Part shown: piece by piece, positions 41,010 through 47,240 of the stretch
How positions within the stretch are numbered: the first letter of the stretch is position 1
Layout of the letters: each line of letters opens with the position of its first letter
Origin: Streptomyces spiroverticillatus
Lineage (GTDB): Bacteria > Actinomycetota > Actinomycetes > Streptomycetales > Streptomycetaceae
Direction: 5' to 3'
Length of the DNA stretch: 47,240 nucleotides
Assembly: GCA_014650415.1 (NCBI GenBank)
Contig: BMUX01000010.1
Location: 311,703 to 358,942 of the forward strand
Position numbers and translations under genes: made by a program
The notes under the pieces: generated by a model
What the model was told of the DNA's origin: nothing
Database searches by the model: none
The model's input: only the letters and a program-made list of their open reading frames with translations

Positions 41010-41936
41010 ATGGAGACGTCAATGGACTGCTGCGCATCGAAATCCCGGAACGCCCCTGCGGTGAAGCTCCCCGAACCCGCCGCGACCCCTCCCGCACACG
41101 ACCAAGTGCGCCTGGAATCGCGCGGGTTCGCGATGGGCGACGCCTTCGACGAGGGGTATCCGGCGGACGGTGAAGGACCCGTGCACACGGTGCGCCTCGC
41201 GCCGTACGCCATCGACGTCACGACCGTCACGGTCGCGATGTTCGGCAGGTTCGTGGAGGAGAGCGGATACGTCACCGTCGCCGAGCGGGAGGGCAGCTCG
41301 GCGGTCTTCCACCTCGCCGTCGCCGCCTCCCGGGCGGACGTCGTCGCGGTCGACCCGGCGGTCCCGTGGTGGCTGGACGTACGGGGAGCGGACTGGTGCC
41401 ACCCGCACGGCCCGCTGTCCGACGCCGAACCCGACCACCCCGTCGTGCACGTGGCCTGGGACGACGCCGTCGCGTACTGCGCGTGGGCGGGCCGCCGGCT
41501 GCCGACCGAGGCCCAGTGGGAGCATGCCGCCCGCGGCGGCCTCGCCGGACGGCGCTTCGCCTGGGGCGACGAGCTGAACCCCGGAGGGCGGTGGCTGTGC
41601 AACATCTGGCAGGGCCGCTTCCCGTACGAGAACACCGGCGCCGACGGCCATCTCGCGACCGCGCCCGTGCGGGCTTACCCGCCCAACGGGTTCGGGCTGT
41701 ACGAGGTCGCGGGCAATGTCTGGGAGTGGTGCGCCGACTGGTTCGCCCCGGACTACTACGAGCGGTCGCCCGCGGCAGATCCGCAGGGGCCGGAGACGGG
41801 CGAGCGACGGGTGATGCGCGGCGGGTCCTACCTCTGCCACCACTCGTACTGCCATCGCTACCGGGTGGCGGCGCGCTCGGCCAACACTCCGGCTTCCAGC
41901 AGCGGGAACTGCGGATTCAGGACGGTCGCGCTGTAA
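41010..41936 (+). CDS. Formylglycine-generating enzyme (sulfatase-activating)
   Basis: 308 residues of the FGE/SUMF1 fold. GFAMGDAFDEGYPADGEGPV at the start of the fold, LPTEAQWEHAARGG, NVWEWCADWF and the active-site pair C276-x4-C281 in YLCHHSYCHRYR are all present; the pair corresponds to the copper-binding cysteines of the S. coelicolor enzyme. It oxidises the Cys of CxPxR in sulfatases to formylglycine with oxygen. It is divergent from the operon holding a CMPAR sulfatase and is surely its activator. ATG at 41010 is leaderless. An N-terminal MDCC pair is unusual. Confidence 0.95.
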   Translation: METSMDCCASKSRNAPAVKLPEPAATPPAHDQVRLESRGFAMGDAFDEGYPADGEGPVHTVRLAPYAIDVTTVTVAMFGRFVEESGYVTVAEREGSSAVFHLAVAASRADVVAVDPAVPWWLDVRGADWCHPHGPLSDAEPDHPVVHVAWDDAVAYCAWAGRRLPTEAQWEHAARGGLAGRRFAWGDELNPGGRWLCNIWQGRFPYENTGADGHLATAPVRAYPPNGFGLYEVAGNVWEWCADWFAPDYYERSPAADPQGPETGERRVMRGGSYLCHHSYCHRYRVAARSANTPASSSGNCGFRTVAL

Positions 41937-41965
41937 GGAGCGTGGCTGTGGCAGTGGCTTTGACA

Positions 41966-41996
41966 GTCAGCGGGTCAGCGGGTCAGCGGGTCAGCG
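41966..41996. repeat. 8-base tandem repeat at the tetR 3' end
   Basis: GTCAGCGG is repeated 3.9 times (41966, 41974, 41982, 41990). It runs through the stop codon of the minus-strand TetR gene (41983-41985). Confidence 0.9.
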
Positions 41997-42561
41997 TCCG
42001 CCAGACGCGCCGGACATGGTCCGCCATGTCGATGGACGGGTCGCTCAGCCACTGGAGCATGATGCCGTCGGACGCCGCGACCAGCGCCGACGCGGTGAAG
42101 TCCGGGTCGAGATCGGACCGTACCCGGCCCTCGCGCGCCTCGGCCGCCAGGTGCTCGACGATCGTGGCCCGCAGCAGCGCGTACCGCTCCTTGAAGTGGG
42201 CGTGCGCCGGGTGCGCCGGGTCCGTCGACGCGGCGACGAGCGTGACGTACAGCTTGGCCCGCGCCGTGTTCCCGGCGTTCGCGGTCAGCGCCAGGGCCAG
42301 GAACTCGCCCGGGTCGCGCACGGCGTCCGGTGCGTGGAAGCGCGCCTCCGCCGCCCGGTCGCTGGCCCGGAGCACCTCGGTCAGGAGGTGGTCCTTGGAC
42401 GAGAAGTAGTGCATCAGGCCGGTGAGGCTGATCCCGCTCTCCTTGGCGACCGTACGCAGGGTGGTGTTGCGTTCGCCCTCGCGGCCGAAGACCTCCAGGG
42501 TCGTGCGGAGGATCTCCTCGCGCTTGGCCACGCCCTTGGCGTACGAACTCTTCGCTGTCAC
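41983..42561 (-). CDS. TetR-family regulator of the GH3-nitrilase genes
   Basis: 192 residues. The TetR helix-turn-helix is KREEILRTTLEVFGREGERN to GISLTGLMHYFSSKDHLLTE, followed by a helical C-terminal domain of the TetR_C_6 type. Start GTG at 42561 is preferred: TAGGCT (42569-42574 on the minus strand) ends 7 bases before it, so the transcript is probably leaderless; the reading to 42711 crosses the divergent operator. It faces the GH3 gene and should bind the perfect palindrome at 42617-42637. The last codons lie in an 8-base tandem repeat. Confidence 0.9.
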   Translation of the reverse strand: MTAKSSYAKGVAKREEILRTTLEVFGREGERNTTLRTVAKESGISLTGLMHYFSSKDHLLTEVLRASDRAAEARFHAPDAVRDPGEFLALALTANAGNTARAKLYVTLVAASTDPAHPAHAHFKERYALLRATIVEHLAAEAREGRVRSDLDPDFTASALVAASDGIMLQWLSDPSIDMADHVRRVWRTLTR

Positions 42562-42568
42562 GGTGCTC

Positions 42569-42574
42569 AGCCTA
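42569..42574 (-). promoter_or_regulatory. -10 element for leaderless tetR
   Basis: TAGGCT on the minus strand, 7 bases before the GTG at 42561. Confidence 0.5.
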
Positions 42575-42606
42575 TGCGGCGGGTCGAATCCGTCCCTGCC
42601 TGACCC

Positions 42607-42637
42607 TTGCCCGTGAAAACAGTACGCCGTACTGTTT
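42607..42637 (+). promoter_or_regulatory. GH3 promoter overlapped by a TetR-type operator
   Basis: TTGCCC (42607-42612), 17 bases, TACTGT (42630-42635) form a good promoter, with a start near 42642 and a 42-base leader. AAACAGTAC-GCC-GTACTGTTT (42617-42637) is a perfect dyad with 9-base arms covering the spacer and -10, a classic position for repression by the divergent TetR protein. Confidence 0.75.
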
Positions 42638-42683
42638 CTCGACATCCGCCCCCGCCCTACCTCATGCCGCCAAGGAGCGCACC

Positions 42684-44957
42684 GTGACCGACCCGCAGCA
42701 GCCCCCGGCATCCCCGCTCACCCTCGAAGAAAAGGCCGCCCTGCTCACCGGCGCCGGCTGGTGGACCACCGCCGACCTCCCGGGTGCCGGAATCCCCGGC
42801 ATCCGGCTCTCCGACGGCCCCCACGGTCTGCGCCTCCAGAACGAGGACCGCGCCGACCACCTCGGCATCATCGGCAGCGCCCCCGCCACCTGCTTCCCGC
42901 CCGCCGTCACCCTCGCCGGAAGCTGGGACGCCGACCTCGCCGAACGCGTCGGCCGCGCCCTCGGCCGCGAGTCCCTCGCCCAGGGCGTACAGGTCCTCCT
43001 CGGCCCCGGCGTCAACATCAAGCGCAGCCCCCTGTGCGGCCGCAACTTCGAGTACTTCTCCGAGGACCCCCTCCTCGCCGGCGTGCTCGGCACCGCCTGG
43101 GTCAACGGCCTCCAGTCCCAGGGCGTCGGCGCCTCCCTCAAGCACTTCGCCGCGAACAACCAGGAGGGCGGGCGCATGTCGGTCAGCGCCGACATCGACG
43201 CCCGCACCCTCCGCGAGATCTACCTGCCCGCCTTCCGCAGGGTGGTGACCGAGGCGAAGCCGTGGACCGTCATGTGCGCCTACAACCGCCTCAACGGCGT
43301 CCATTCCTCCGAGAACCCCTGGCTGCTGACCGACCTGCTGCGCGGCGAATGGGGATACGAGGGCGTCGTCGTCTCCGACTGGGGCGCCGTCGTGGACCGG
43401 GTCCGCGCCCTGGCCGCCGGCCTCGACCTGGAGATGCCCTCCTCCTCGGGGTTCGGGCCCGCCCGGGTGGTCGCCGCCGTGCACGACGGCGAACTCGACG
43501 AGAAGGTCCTCGACACGAGCGTGGCCCGCGTTGCCGTACTCGCCCGCCGGGCGGCCCAACACGCCCGCCCCGAAGCCGACTTCGACCCGGACGCCCACCA
43601 CGCGCTCGCCCGCGAGGTCGCCGTACGCGGAGCCGTACTCCTCAAGAACGAGGGCGCGTTGCTCCCCCTCGACCCGCACACCGACGCCCGCATCGCGGTC
43701 GTCGGCGAGTTCGCCCGCACCCCCCGCTACCAGGGCGCGGGCAGCTCCCGCGTCACTCCCACCCGCCTGGACGACGCGCTCACCGCCCTCACCGCCCTCA
43801 CCGCCGCCGCCCCGGGCGCCCGGATCGACTTCGCCCCCGGCTTCCCCGTGGACGACCCGGACGGGGACGTCGCCGCACTGCGCGAGGAAGCGGTGCGGGC
43901 CGCGCGGGCGGCGGACGTCGTCCTGCTCTTCCTGGGCCTGCCGCCCAGCGCCGAGTCCGAGGGCTACGACCGCGAGCACCTCGAACTCCCCCTGGAACAG
44001 ACCGAGTTGCTTTCCGCCGTGACCGCCGTCAACCCGAACGTCGCGGTGATCCTCTCCAACGGCGGCGTCGTCCGCCTCTCCGGATGGATCGACGCCGTAC
44101 CCGCCGTCCTGGAGGGCTGGCTGCTCGGCCAGGCGGGCGGCACCGCGACCGCCGACCTGCTCCTCGGGCACGCGAACCCCTCGGGCCGCCTCGCCGAGAC
44201 CGTCCCGCTGCGCCTCGCCGACACCCCCGCCCACCTCGACTGGCCGGGGGAGCGCGGCCACTCCCGTTACGGCGAGGGCCTGTTCGTCGGCTACCGGCAC
44301 TACGACACCCGCGAGTGGGAGGTCTCCTACCCCTTCGGCCACGGCCTGTCGTACACCACCTTCGCCCACACCGACCTGCGGGTTGTCCAGGACGCCGACG
44401 GGCTCGACGTCGCCGTCACGGTCACCAACACAGGGGAGCGCGCCGGACACGAGGTCGTGCAGGTGTACGTTGCGGCTCCCGGATCCCAAGTACGCCGCCC
44501 GATGCGGGAGTTGAAGGCGTTCGCGGCCGTTCCGCTCGCCCCCGGCGAGTCCCGGGAGGTGGCACTCCGTATCGCCCGCGCGGACCTGGCGTACTTCGAC
44601 GCGGTCGCCGACGCCTGGCTGGTGGAGGGGCTGGAGTACCGCGTCGAGGTCGGGGCTTCCAGCCGTGACATCCGGCTGACCGCCACCGTCGCAGTCGCGG
44701 GCGACCCGTACGCGGACCTGCTGGACGCCGACTCGACCGTCGGCGAGTGGCGGGCGCATCCGGTGGGCGGACCGGCCGTCGAAAGGCTGCTGGAGCGCGT
44801 ACGGAAGACCATGGGCGACGCGTACCCGCAGGAAGGCAGCTCCCGGTACCGGATGATCGCCGACATGAGGCTCAGCCAGCTCGCCAAACTCCCCATCGTG
44901 CCGCTGGACTTCAGCGACGTGGAGGAACTGCTCGCGGCGGTGCGTGCGGGGAGCTGA
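42684..44957 (+). CDS. Glycoside hydrolase family 3 beta-glucosidase
   Basis: 757 residues: N-terminal (beta/alpha)8 domain (1-340) with KHF (153-155) and the nucleophile D232 in VVVSDWGAV, an alpha/beta sandwich domain (about 350-560) and a C-terminal fibronectin-III-like domain (VTVTNTGERAGHEVVQVYV). It releases glucose from the non-reducing end of beta-glucosides. No signal peptide, so cytoplasmic. GTG at 42684 follows AAGGAG by 6 bases. Expression is probably induced when the TetR protein releases the operator. The nitrilase gene follows 55 bases later. Confidence 0.94.
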   Translation: MTDPQQPPASPLTLEEKAALLTGAGWWTTADLPGAGIPGIRLSDGPHGLRLQNEDRADHLGIIGSAPATCFPPAVTLAGSWDADLAERVGRALGRESLAQGVQVLLGPGVNIKRSPLCGRNFEYFSEDPLLAGVLGTAWVNGLQSQGVGASLKHFAANNQEGGRMSVSADIDARTLREIYLPAFRRVVTEAKPWTVMCAYNRLNGVHSSENPWLLTDLLRGEWGYEGVVVSDWGAVVDRVRALAAGLDLEMPSSSGFGPARVVAAVHDGELDEKVLDTSVARVAVLARRAAQHARPEADFDPDAHHALAREVAVRGAVLLKNEGALLPLDPHTDARIAVVGEFARTPRYQGAGSSRVTPTRLDDALTALTALTAAAPGARIDFAPGFPVDDPDGDVAALREEAVRAARAADVVLLFLGLPPSAESEGYDREHLELPLEQTELLSAVTAVNPNVAVILSNGGVVRLSGWIDAVPAVLEGWLLGQAGGTATADLLLGHANPSGRLAETVPLRLADTPAHLDWPGERGHSRYGEGLFVGYRHYDTREWEVSYPFGHGLSYTTFAHTDLRVVQDADGLDVAVTVTNTGERAGHEVVQVYVAAPGSQVRRPMRELKAFAAVPLAPGESREVALRIARADLAYFDAVADAWLVEGLEYRVEVGASSRDIRLTATVAVAGDPYADLLDADSTVGEWRAHPVGGPAVERLLERVRKTMGDAYPQEGSSRYRMIADMRLSQLAKLPIVPLDFSDVEELLAAVRAGS

Positions 44958-44977
44958 CCCCGTCCGCGGGGCGGCCC

Positions 44978-45006
44978 TTGTCGGGGGAGGGGCCCGGTGC
45001 GAAGAT
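44978..45006 (+). promoter_or_regulatory. Possible internal leaderless promoter of the nitrilase gene
   Basis: TTGTCG (44978-44983), 17 bases, GAAGAT (45001-45006), placing a start at about the ATG at 45013, which has no ribosome site at the usual distance. A CCCCG-TCCG-CGGGG hairpin (44958-44971) precedes it, right after the GH3 stop. Confidence 0.4.
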
Positions 45007-45012
45007 CCCGTC

Positions 45013-45933
45013 ATGCGTGTTGCCGCAGCTCAACTCCGTTGCCCCTGGCTCGATCCCGCCGCCGGAACGGCGAAGGTGGTGGAGTACCTGGAGAAGGCGG
45101 CGGCCGACGACGTCGGACTGGTGGCGTTCCCCGAGACGTTCCTGTCGGGCTACCCGTTCTGGCTCGACCAGACCGACGCGTCGCGCTTCGACGACCCCGA
45201 GCAGAAGCGGGCCTACGCCGCCTACCTCGACGCCGCCGTCGAGCTGACCGGACCGCAGCTCGCCCGGATCACCGAAGCCGTCCGCGACCTGGGCGTGTTC
45301 ACCTACCTCGGCATCACCGAACGCGTCCACGGCACCGTCTACTGCACCCTCCTCGCCGTCTCCCCGCACGCGGGCGTCGTCAGTGCGCACCGCAAGCTCA
45401 TGCCCACGTACGAGGAACGCCTGGTGTGGGGGACCGGCGACGGCCACGGGCTGCGCGTCCACCAGGTCGGTGACGTGCGGGTGGGCGGGCTCAACTGCTG
45501 GGAGAACTGGATGCCGCTCGCCCGGCACGCCCTCTACGCCCAGGGCGAGGACCTGCACGTCTCGGTCTGGCCGGGGTCCACCCGCAACACCACCAACATC
45601 ACGCGCTTCATCGCCCAGGAGGGCCGGGTCTACTCCCTCGCCGCCGGAGCGCTCTTCTCGTACGCGGACATCCCCGCCGGCTTTCCCTTCAGGGAGCGCC
45701 TCGTGGACCGGGTCTCGCAGTGCGACGGCGGCTCTGCGGTCGCTGGCCCGGACGGGGAGTGGGTCGTGGCCCCGGTGTCGGGGAAGGAGATGCTGGTCAC
45801 GGCGGACATCGACCCCGCCGTGGTGCGGGCCGAGCGACAGAATTTCGACCCGGTGGGCCACTACGCGCGGGGCGATGTCTTCGACGTACGGGTGGACAGG
45901 CGGCGGCTGGCTCCGGCGAGGTTCACCGACTGA
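45013..45933 (+). CDS. Nitrilase
   Basis: 306 residues with the full catalytic set: E41 in FPETFLSGYP, K128 in HRKLMPTYEERLVW and C162 in GGLNCWENWMPLARHALY. The CWEN-x-MPL context is that of true nitrilases (plant NIT and bacterial types), not of amidases. It converts a nitrile to the carboxylic acid and ammonia. The gene follows the GH3 glucosidase on the same strand, which suggests a nitrile released from a glucoside. Leaderless start at 45013 or read-through from the GH3 promoter. Confidence 0.92.
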   Translation: MRVAAAQLRCPWLDPAAGTAKVVEYLEKAAADDVGLVAFPETFLSGYPFWLDQTDASRFDDPEQKRAYAAYLDAAVELTGPQLARITEAVRDLGVFTYLGITERVHGTVYCTLLAVSPHAGVVSAHRKLMPTYEERLVWGTGDGHGLRVHQVGDVRVGGLNCWENWMPLARHALYAQGEDLHVSVWPGSTRNTTNITRFIAQEGRVYSLAAGALFSYADIPAGFPFRERLVDRVSQCDGGSAVAGPDGEWVVAPVSGKEMLVTADIDPAVVRAERQNFDPVGHYARGDVFDVRVDRRRLAPARFTD

Positions 45934-45952
45934 CGGGGCGGGTCGGACGTAC

Positions 45953-46435
45953 TCAGTGGCTCACGGCGTGGGACCGCCGACGCCTGTTCTCGGCGAGGCC
46001 GTTCACCACGGCGACCACGACGGCCGTGCCGATCAGGCTGCCGACGGCGATCATGCCCACTCCGATCACGAAGAGGCCGCTGGCGTCGTCCGACCAGTCG
46101 TAGAAGGCGGCGACCGTCAGACCGGCGGCGACGCCCAGGACCGGGCCGACCAGCAGGCGCTTGTACGCGGCCCAGCACACCGGCAGCAGCAGGGTCAGCA
46201 CCAGGCCGATCACCTGCCACGGTTCGTACGGTCCGGTGGTCCCGCCGTCCGGTTGTACGTCGCGTACCTGGTCCCAGCCGAGCCATGCGGCCCAGAGCGC
46301 GACGGCCGCGACGGCGAGGGCGAGGCCCGTGTACAGCTCGGGGAGGGGCTTGAGGGGGCGGGAGTGTGCGGGGTGCGGGTGCATGGTGTCAGGGTTCCCG
46401 TTCGGCGCAGGGGAAGCATCGGTACGGATACTCAT
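45953..46435 (-). CDS. Small membrane protein of unknown function
   Basis: 160 residues with a polar Pro/Ala/His-rich N-terminus and four hydrophobic segments (about 38-57, 76-96, 100-118, 125-147), ending in RRRRSHAVSH. No family recognised. ATG at 46435 lies directly at the end of a 20-base tandem repeat; ATG at 46384 is an alternative and would give 143 residues. It is convergent with the nitrilase gene, with 19 bases between stops. Confidence 0.6.
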   Translation of the reverse strand: MSIRTDASPAPNGNPDTMHPHPAHSRPLKPLPELYTGLALAVAAVALWAAWLGWDQVRDVQPDGGTTGPYEPWQVIGLVLTLLLPVCWAAYKRLLVGPVLGVAAGLTVAAFYDWSDDASGLFVIGVGMIAVGSLIGTAVVVAVVNGLAENRRRRSHAVSH

Positions 46436-46474
46436 TCCGGTCCGAGTACGCGTGTTCCGGTCCGAGTACGCGTG
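46435..46474. repeat. Perfect 20-base tandem duplication
   Basis: TTCCGGTCCGAGTACGCGTG occurs twice in direct succession (46435-46454, 46455-46474), in the promoter region between two divergent genes. Confidence 0.95.
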
Positions 46475-46515
46475 CCCCCGCACCGTGGGCCGTACGTCCG
46501 TGCGAGTATCCCGGC

Positions 46516-47056
46516 ATGAATGATCTTCAGCTCCGGCTCGCCGCCGAAACCGACCTCGTCGATCTCGTCCGTCTGCGCGACGACGCGGCCCGCTGGATGC
46601 TCGCCCAGGGGGGGCACGGGACAGTGGAAGCCGGGCGAGCTGGACGGCGACCACTTCCGCAGGATCATGAAGAACGGCGAGGTCTGGGTGGCGGAGGACG
46701 CCGAACGCGTCGTCGGCGCCTGGGAGTTGTGGTGGCAGGACGAGGACGCCTGGGGGCCGCAGCCGCCGAACGCCGGATACGTGCACCGGCTGATGGTCGA
46801 TCACGGCAGGGTCGCGCCCGGTACGGGCCGGGAGCTGCTGCGTGCGGCGGAGCGCCGGGTGGCGGAGACGGGCCGTGAGTGGGTACGGCTGGACTGCCTG
46901 GCCGGGAACGGGCGGCTGACGGCGTTCTACGTCGGCGCCGGGTACCGGATCGTCGGCACCAAGGCGGGCAAGCCGCAGCCGGGCGGGGCGCCGAAGTCGT
47001 TCACGCTGCTGGAGAAGGCCGTTCGGGCGGAGGACGCGGAGGACCCGTCGCGGTGA
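46516..47056 (+). pseudogene. GNAT acetyltransferase with a +1 frameshift in a G7 run
   Basis: The first 33 codons (MNDLQLRLAAETDLVDLVRL onward to about 46613) and the rest (GQWKPGELDGDHFRRIMKNG to the TGA at 47054-47056) form one GNAT protein of about 180 residues split between two frames. Removing one G from the seven-G run at 46608-46614 restores MLAQGGTGQWKPGEL and a full reading. The acetyl-CoA loop is VDHGRVAPGTGRELLRAAER; the end is RLTAFYVGAGYRIVG. A homopolymer sequencing error is as likely as a true mutation. GAGTAT at 46504-46509 would give a leaderless start. Confidence 0.82.
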
Positions 47057-47072
47057 TGCTCGCGACGGGTCC
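47041..47072. terminator. Bidirectional hairpin between GNAT gene and etfA
   Basis: GGACCCGTCGCG (47041-47052), loop of 8, CGCGACGGGTCC (47061-47072): a perfect 12-base stem. The left arm encodes the last GNAT codons and the loop carries its TGA stop. It can serve both converging genes. Confidence 0.8.
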
Positions 47073-47099
47073 TCGGATCCTCGGGACTTCTGACTGAGG

Positions 47100-47240
47100 T
47101 CAGCCCTTGCGGGCTTCGACCTCGGCGGTGAGCTGGGGGACGACCTCGAAGAGGTCGCCGACCACGCCGTAGTCGACGAGCTCGAAGATCGGGGCCTCGG
47201 CGTCCTTGTTGATCGCCACGATCGTCTTCGAGGTCTGCAT
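47100..47240 (-). CDS. etfA: Electron transfer flavoprotein alpha subunit, C-terminal part
   Basis: The last 46 residues only; the gene runs off the window. MQTSKTIVAINKDAEAPIFE with the following ELVDYGVVGDLFEVVPQL is the conserved FAD-binding C-terminus of EtfA. EtfAB passes electrons from acyl-CoA dehydrogenases and others to the quinone pool. The methionine at 47240 is internal, not the start. Confidence 0.93.
   Translation of the reverse strand: MQTSKTIVAINKDAEAPIFELVDYGVVGDLFEVVPQLTAEVEARKG

Noticed and set aside
44978..45012. Cyanogenic glucoside pathway as the role of GH3 plus nitrilase
   Set aside because: No hydroxynitrile lyase or cyanide-handling gene is present and it would leave the sulfatase and FGE unexplained, so it is less economical than a sulfated substrate, though not excluded.
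1..47240. CRISPR arrays, tRNA or rRNA genes, transposases, integrases, attachment sites
   Set aside because: None was seen on either strand. The repeats found are short tandem or dyad types without spacers or mobility genes.

Overview
The window looks like chromosomal DNA of a Streptomyces or close actinobacterial relative. GC content is very high, third codon positions are almost all G or C, GTG starts are common, several genes seem to lack leaders, and the gene families (ECF41 sigma factor, AfsR-like regulator, DrrAB-type ABC pair, cytochrome bd with CydDC) are typical of that group. I found about 42 genes, no tRNA or rRNA gene, no CRISPR array, no insertion sequence and no prophage. All functional assignments come from reading motifs, not from database searches.

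Layout. 1-3181: a repeat-bearing intergenic stretch, a secreted serine hydrolase, a methyltransferase and a LysR regulator. 3370-9390: cydA-cydB-cydD-cydC for the cytochrome bd quinol oxidase, with cydD broken by an in-frame TAG. 9424-11812: PHP hydrolase, secreted HAD phosphatase, YceI protein. 11880-13555: an ECF41-type sigma factor divergent from its usual partner, a carboxymuconolactone-decarboxylase-like gene; both face promoters matching the ECF41 pattern. 13627-23132: DUF998 protein, acetyltransferases, membrane acyltransferase, MFS/TetR pair, family 2 glycosyltransferase, UDP-glucose 4-epimerase, ArsR/MFS pair. 23098-27465: sensor kinase, lipoprotein and ABC exporter on the minus strand, with no response regulator. 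27558-35832: prolyl oligopeptidase, second secreted HAD phosphatase, a 1085-residue AfsR-like regulator carrying a TTA codon, and a DrrAB-like exporter.

35923-45933 is the most interesting part: a catabolic island made of sulfatase, GH1 glucosidase, MFS transporter and PadR regulator on the minus strand, a formylglycine-generating enzyme divergent from them, and then a TetR-controlled GH3 glucosidase followed by a nitrilase. None of the enzymes has a signal peptide, so a small sulfated beta-glucoside is probably imported and taken apart in the cytoplasm. The combination of sulfatase, beta-glucosidases and nitrilase would fit glucosinolate (mustard-oil glucoside) breakdown through the desulfo-glucosinolate and the nitrile. 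This is a hypothesis.

45953-47240: a small membrane protein, a frameshifted GNAT acetyltransferase, a strong hairpin and the 3' end of etfA.
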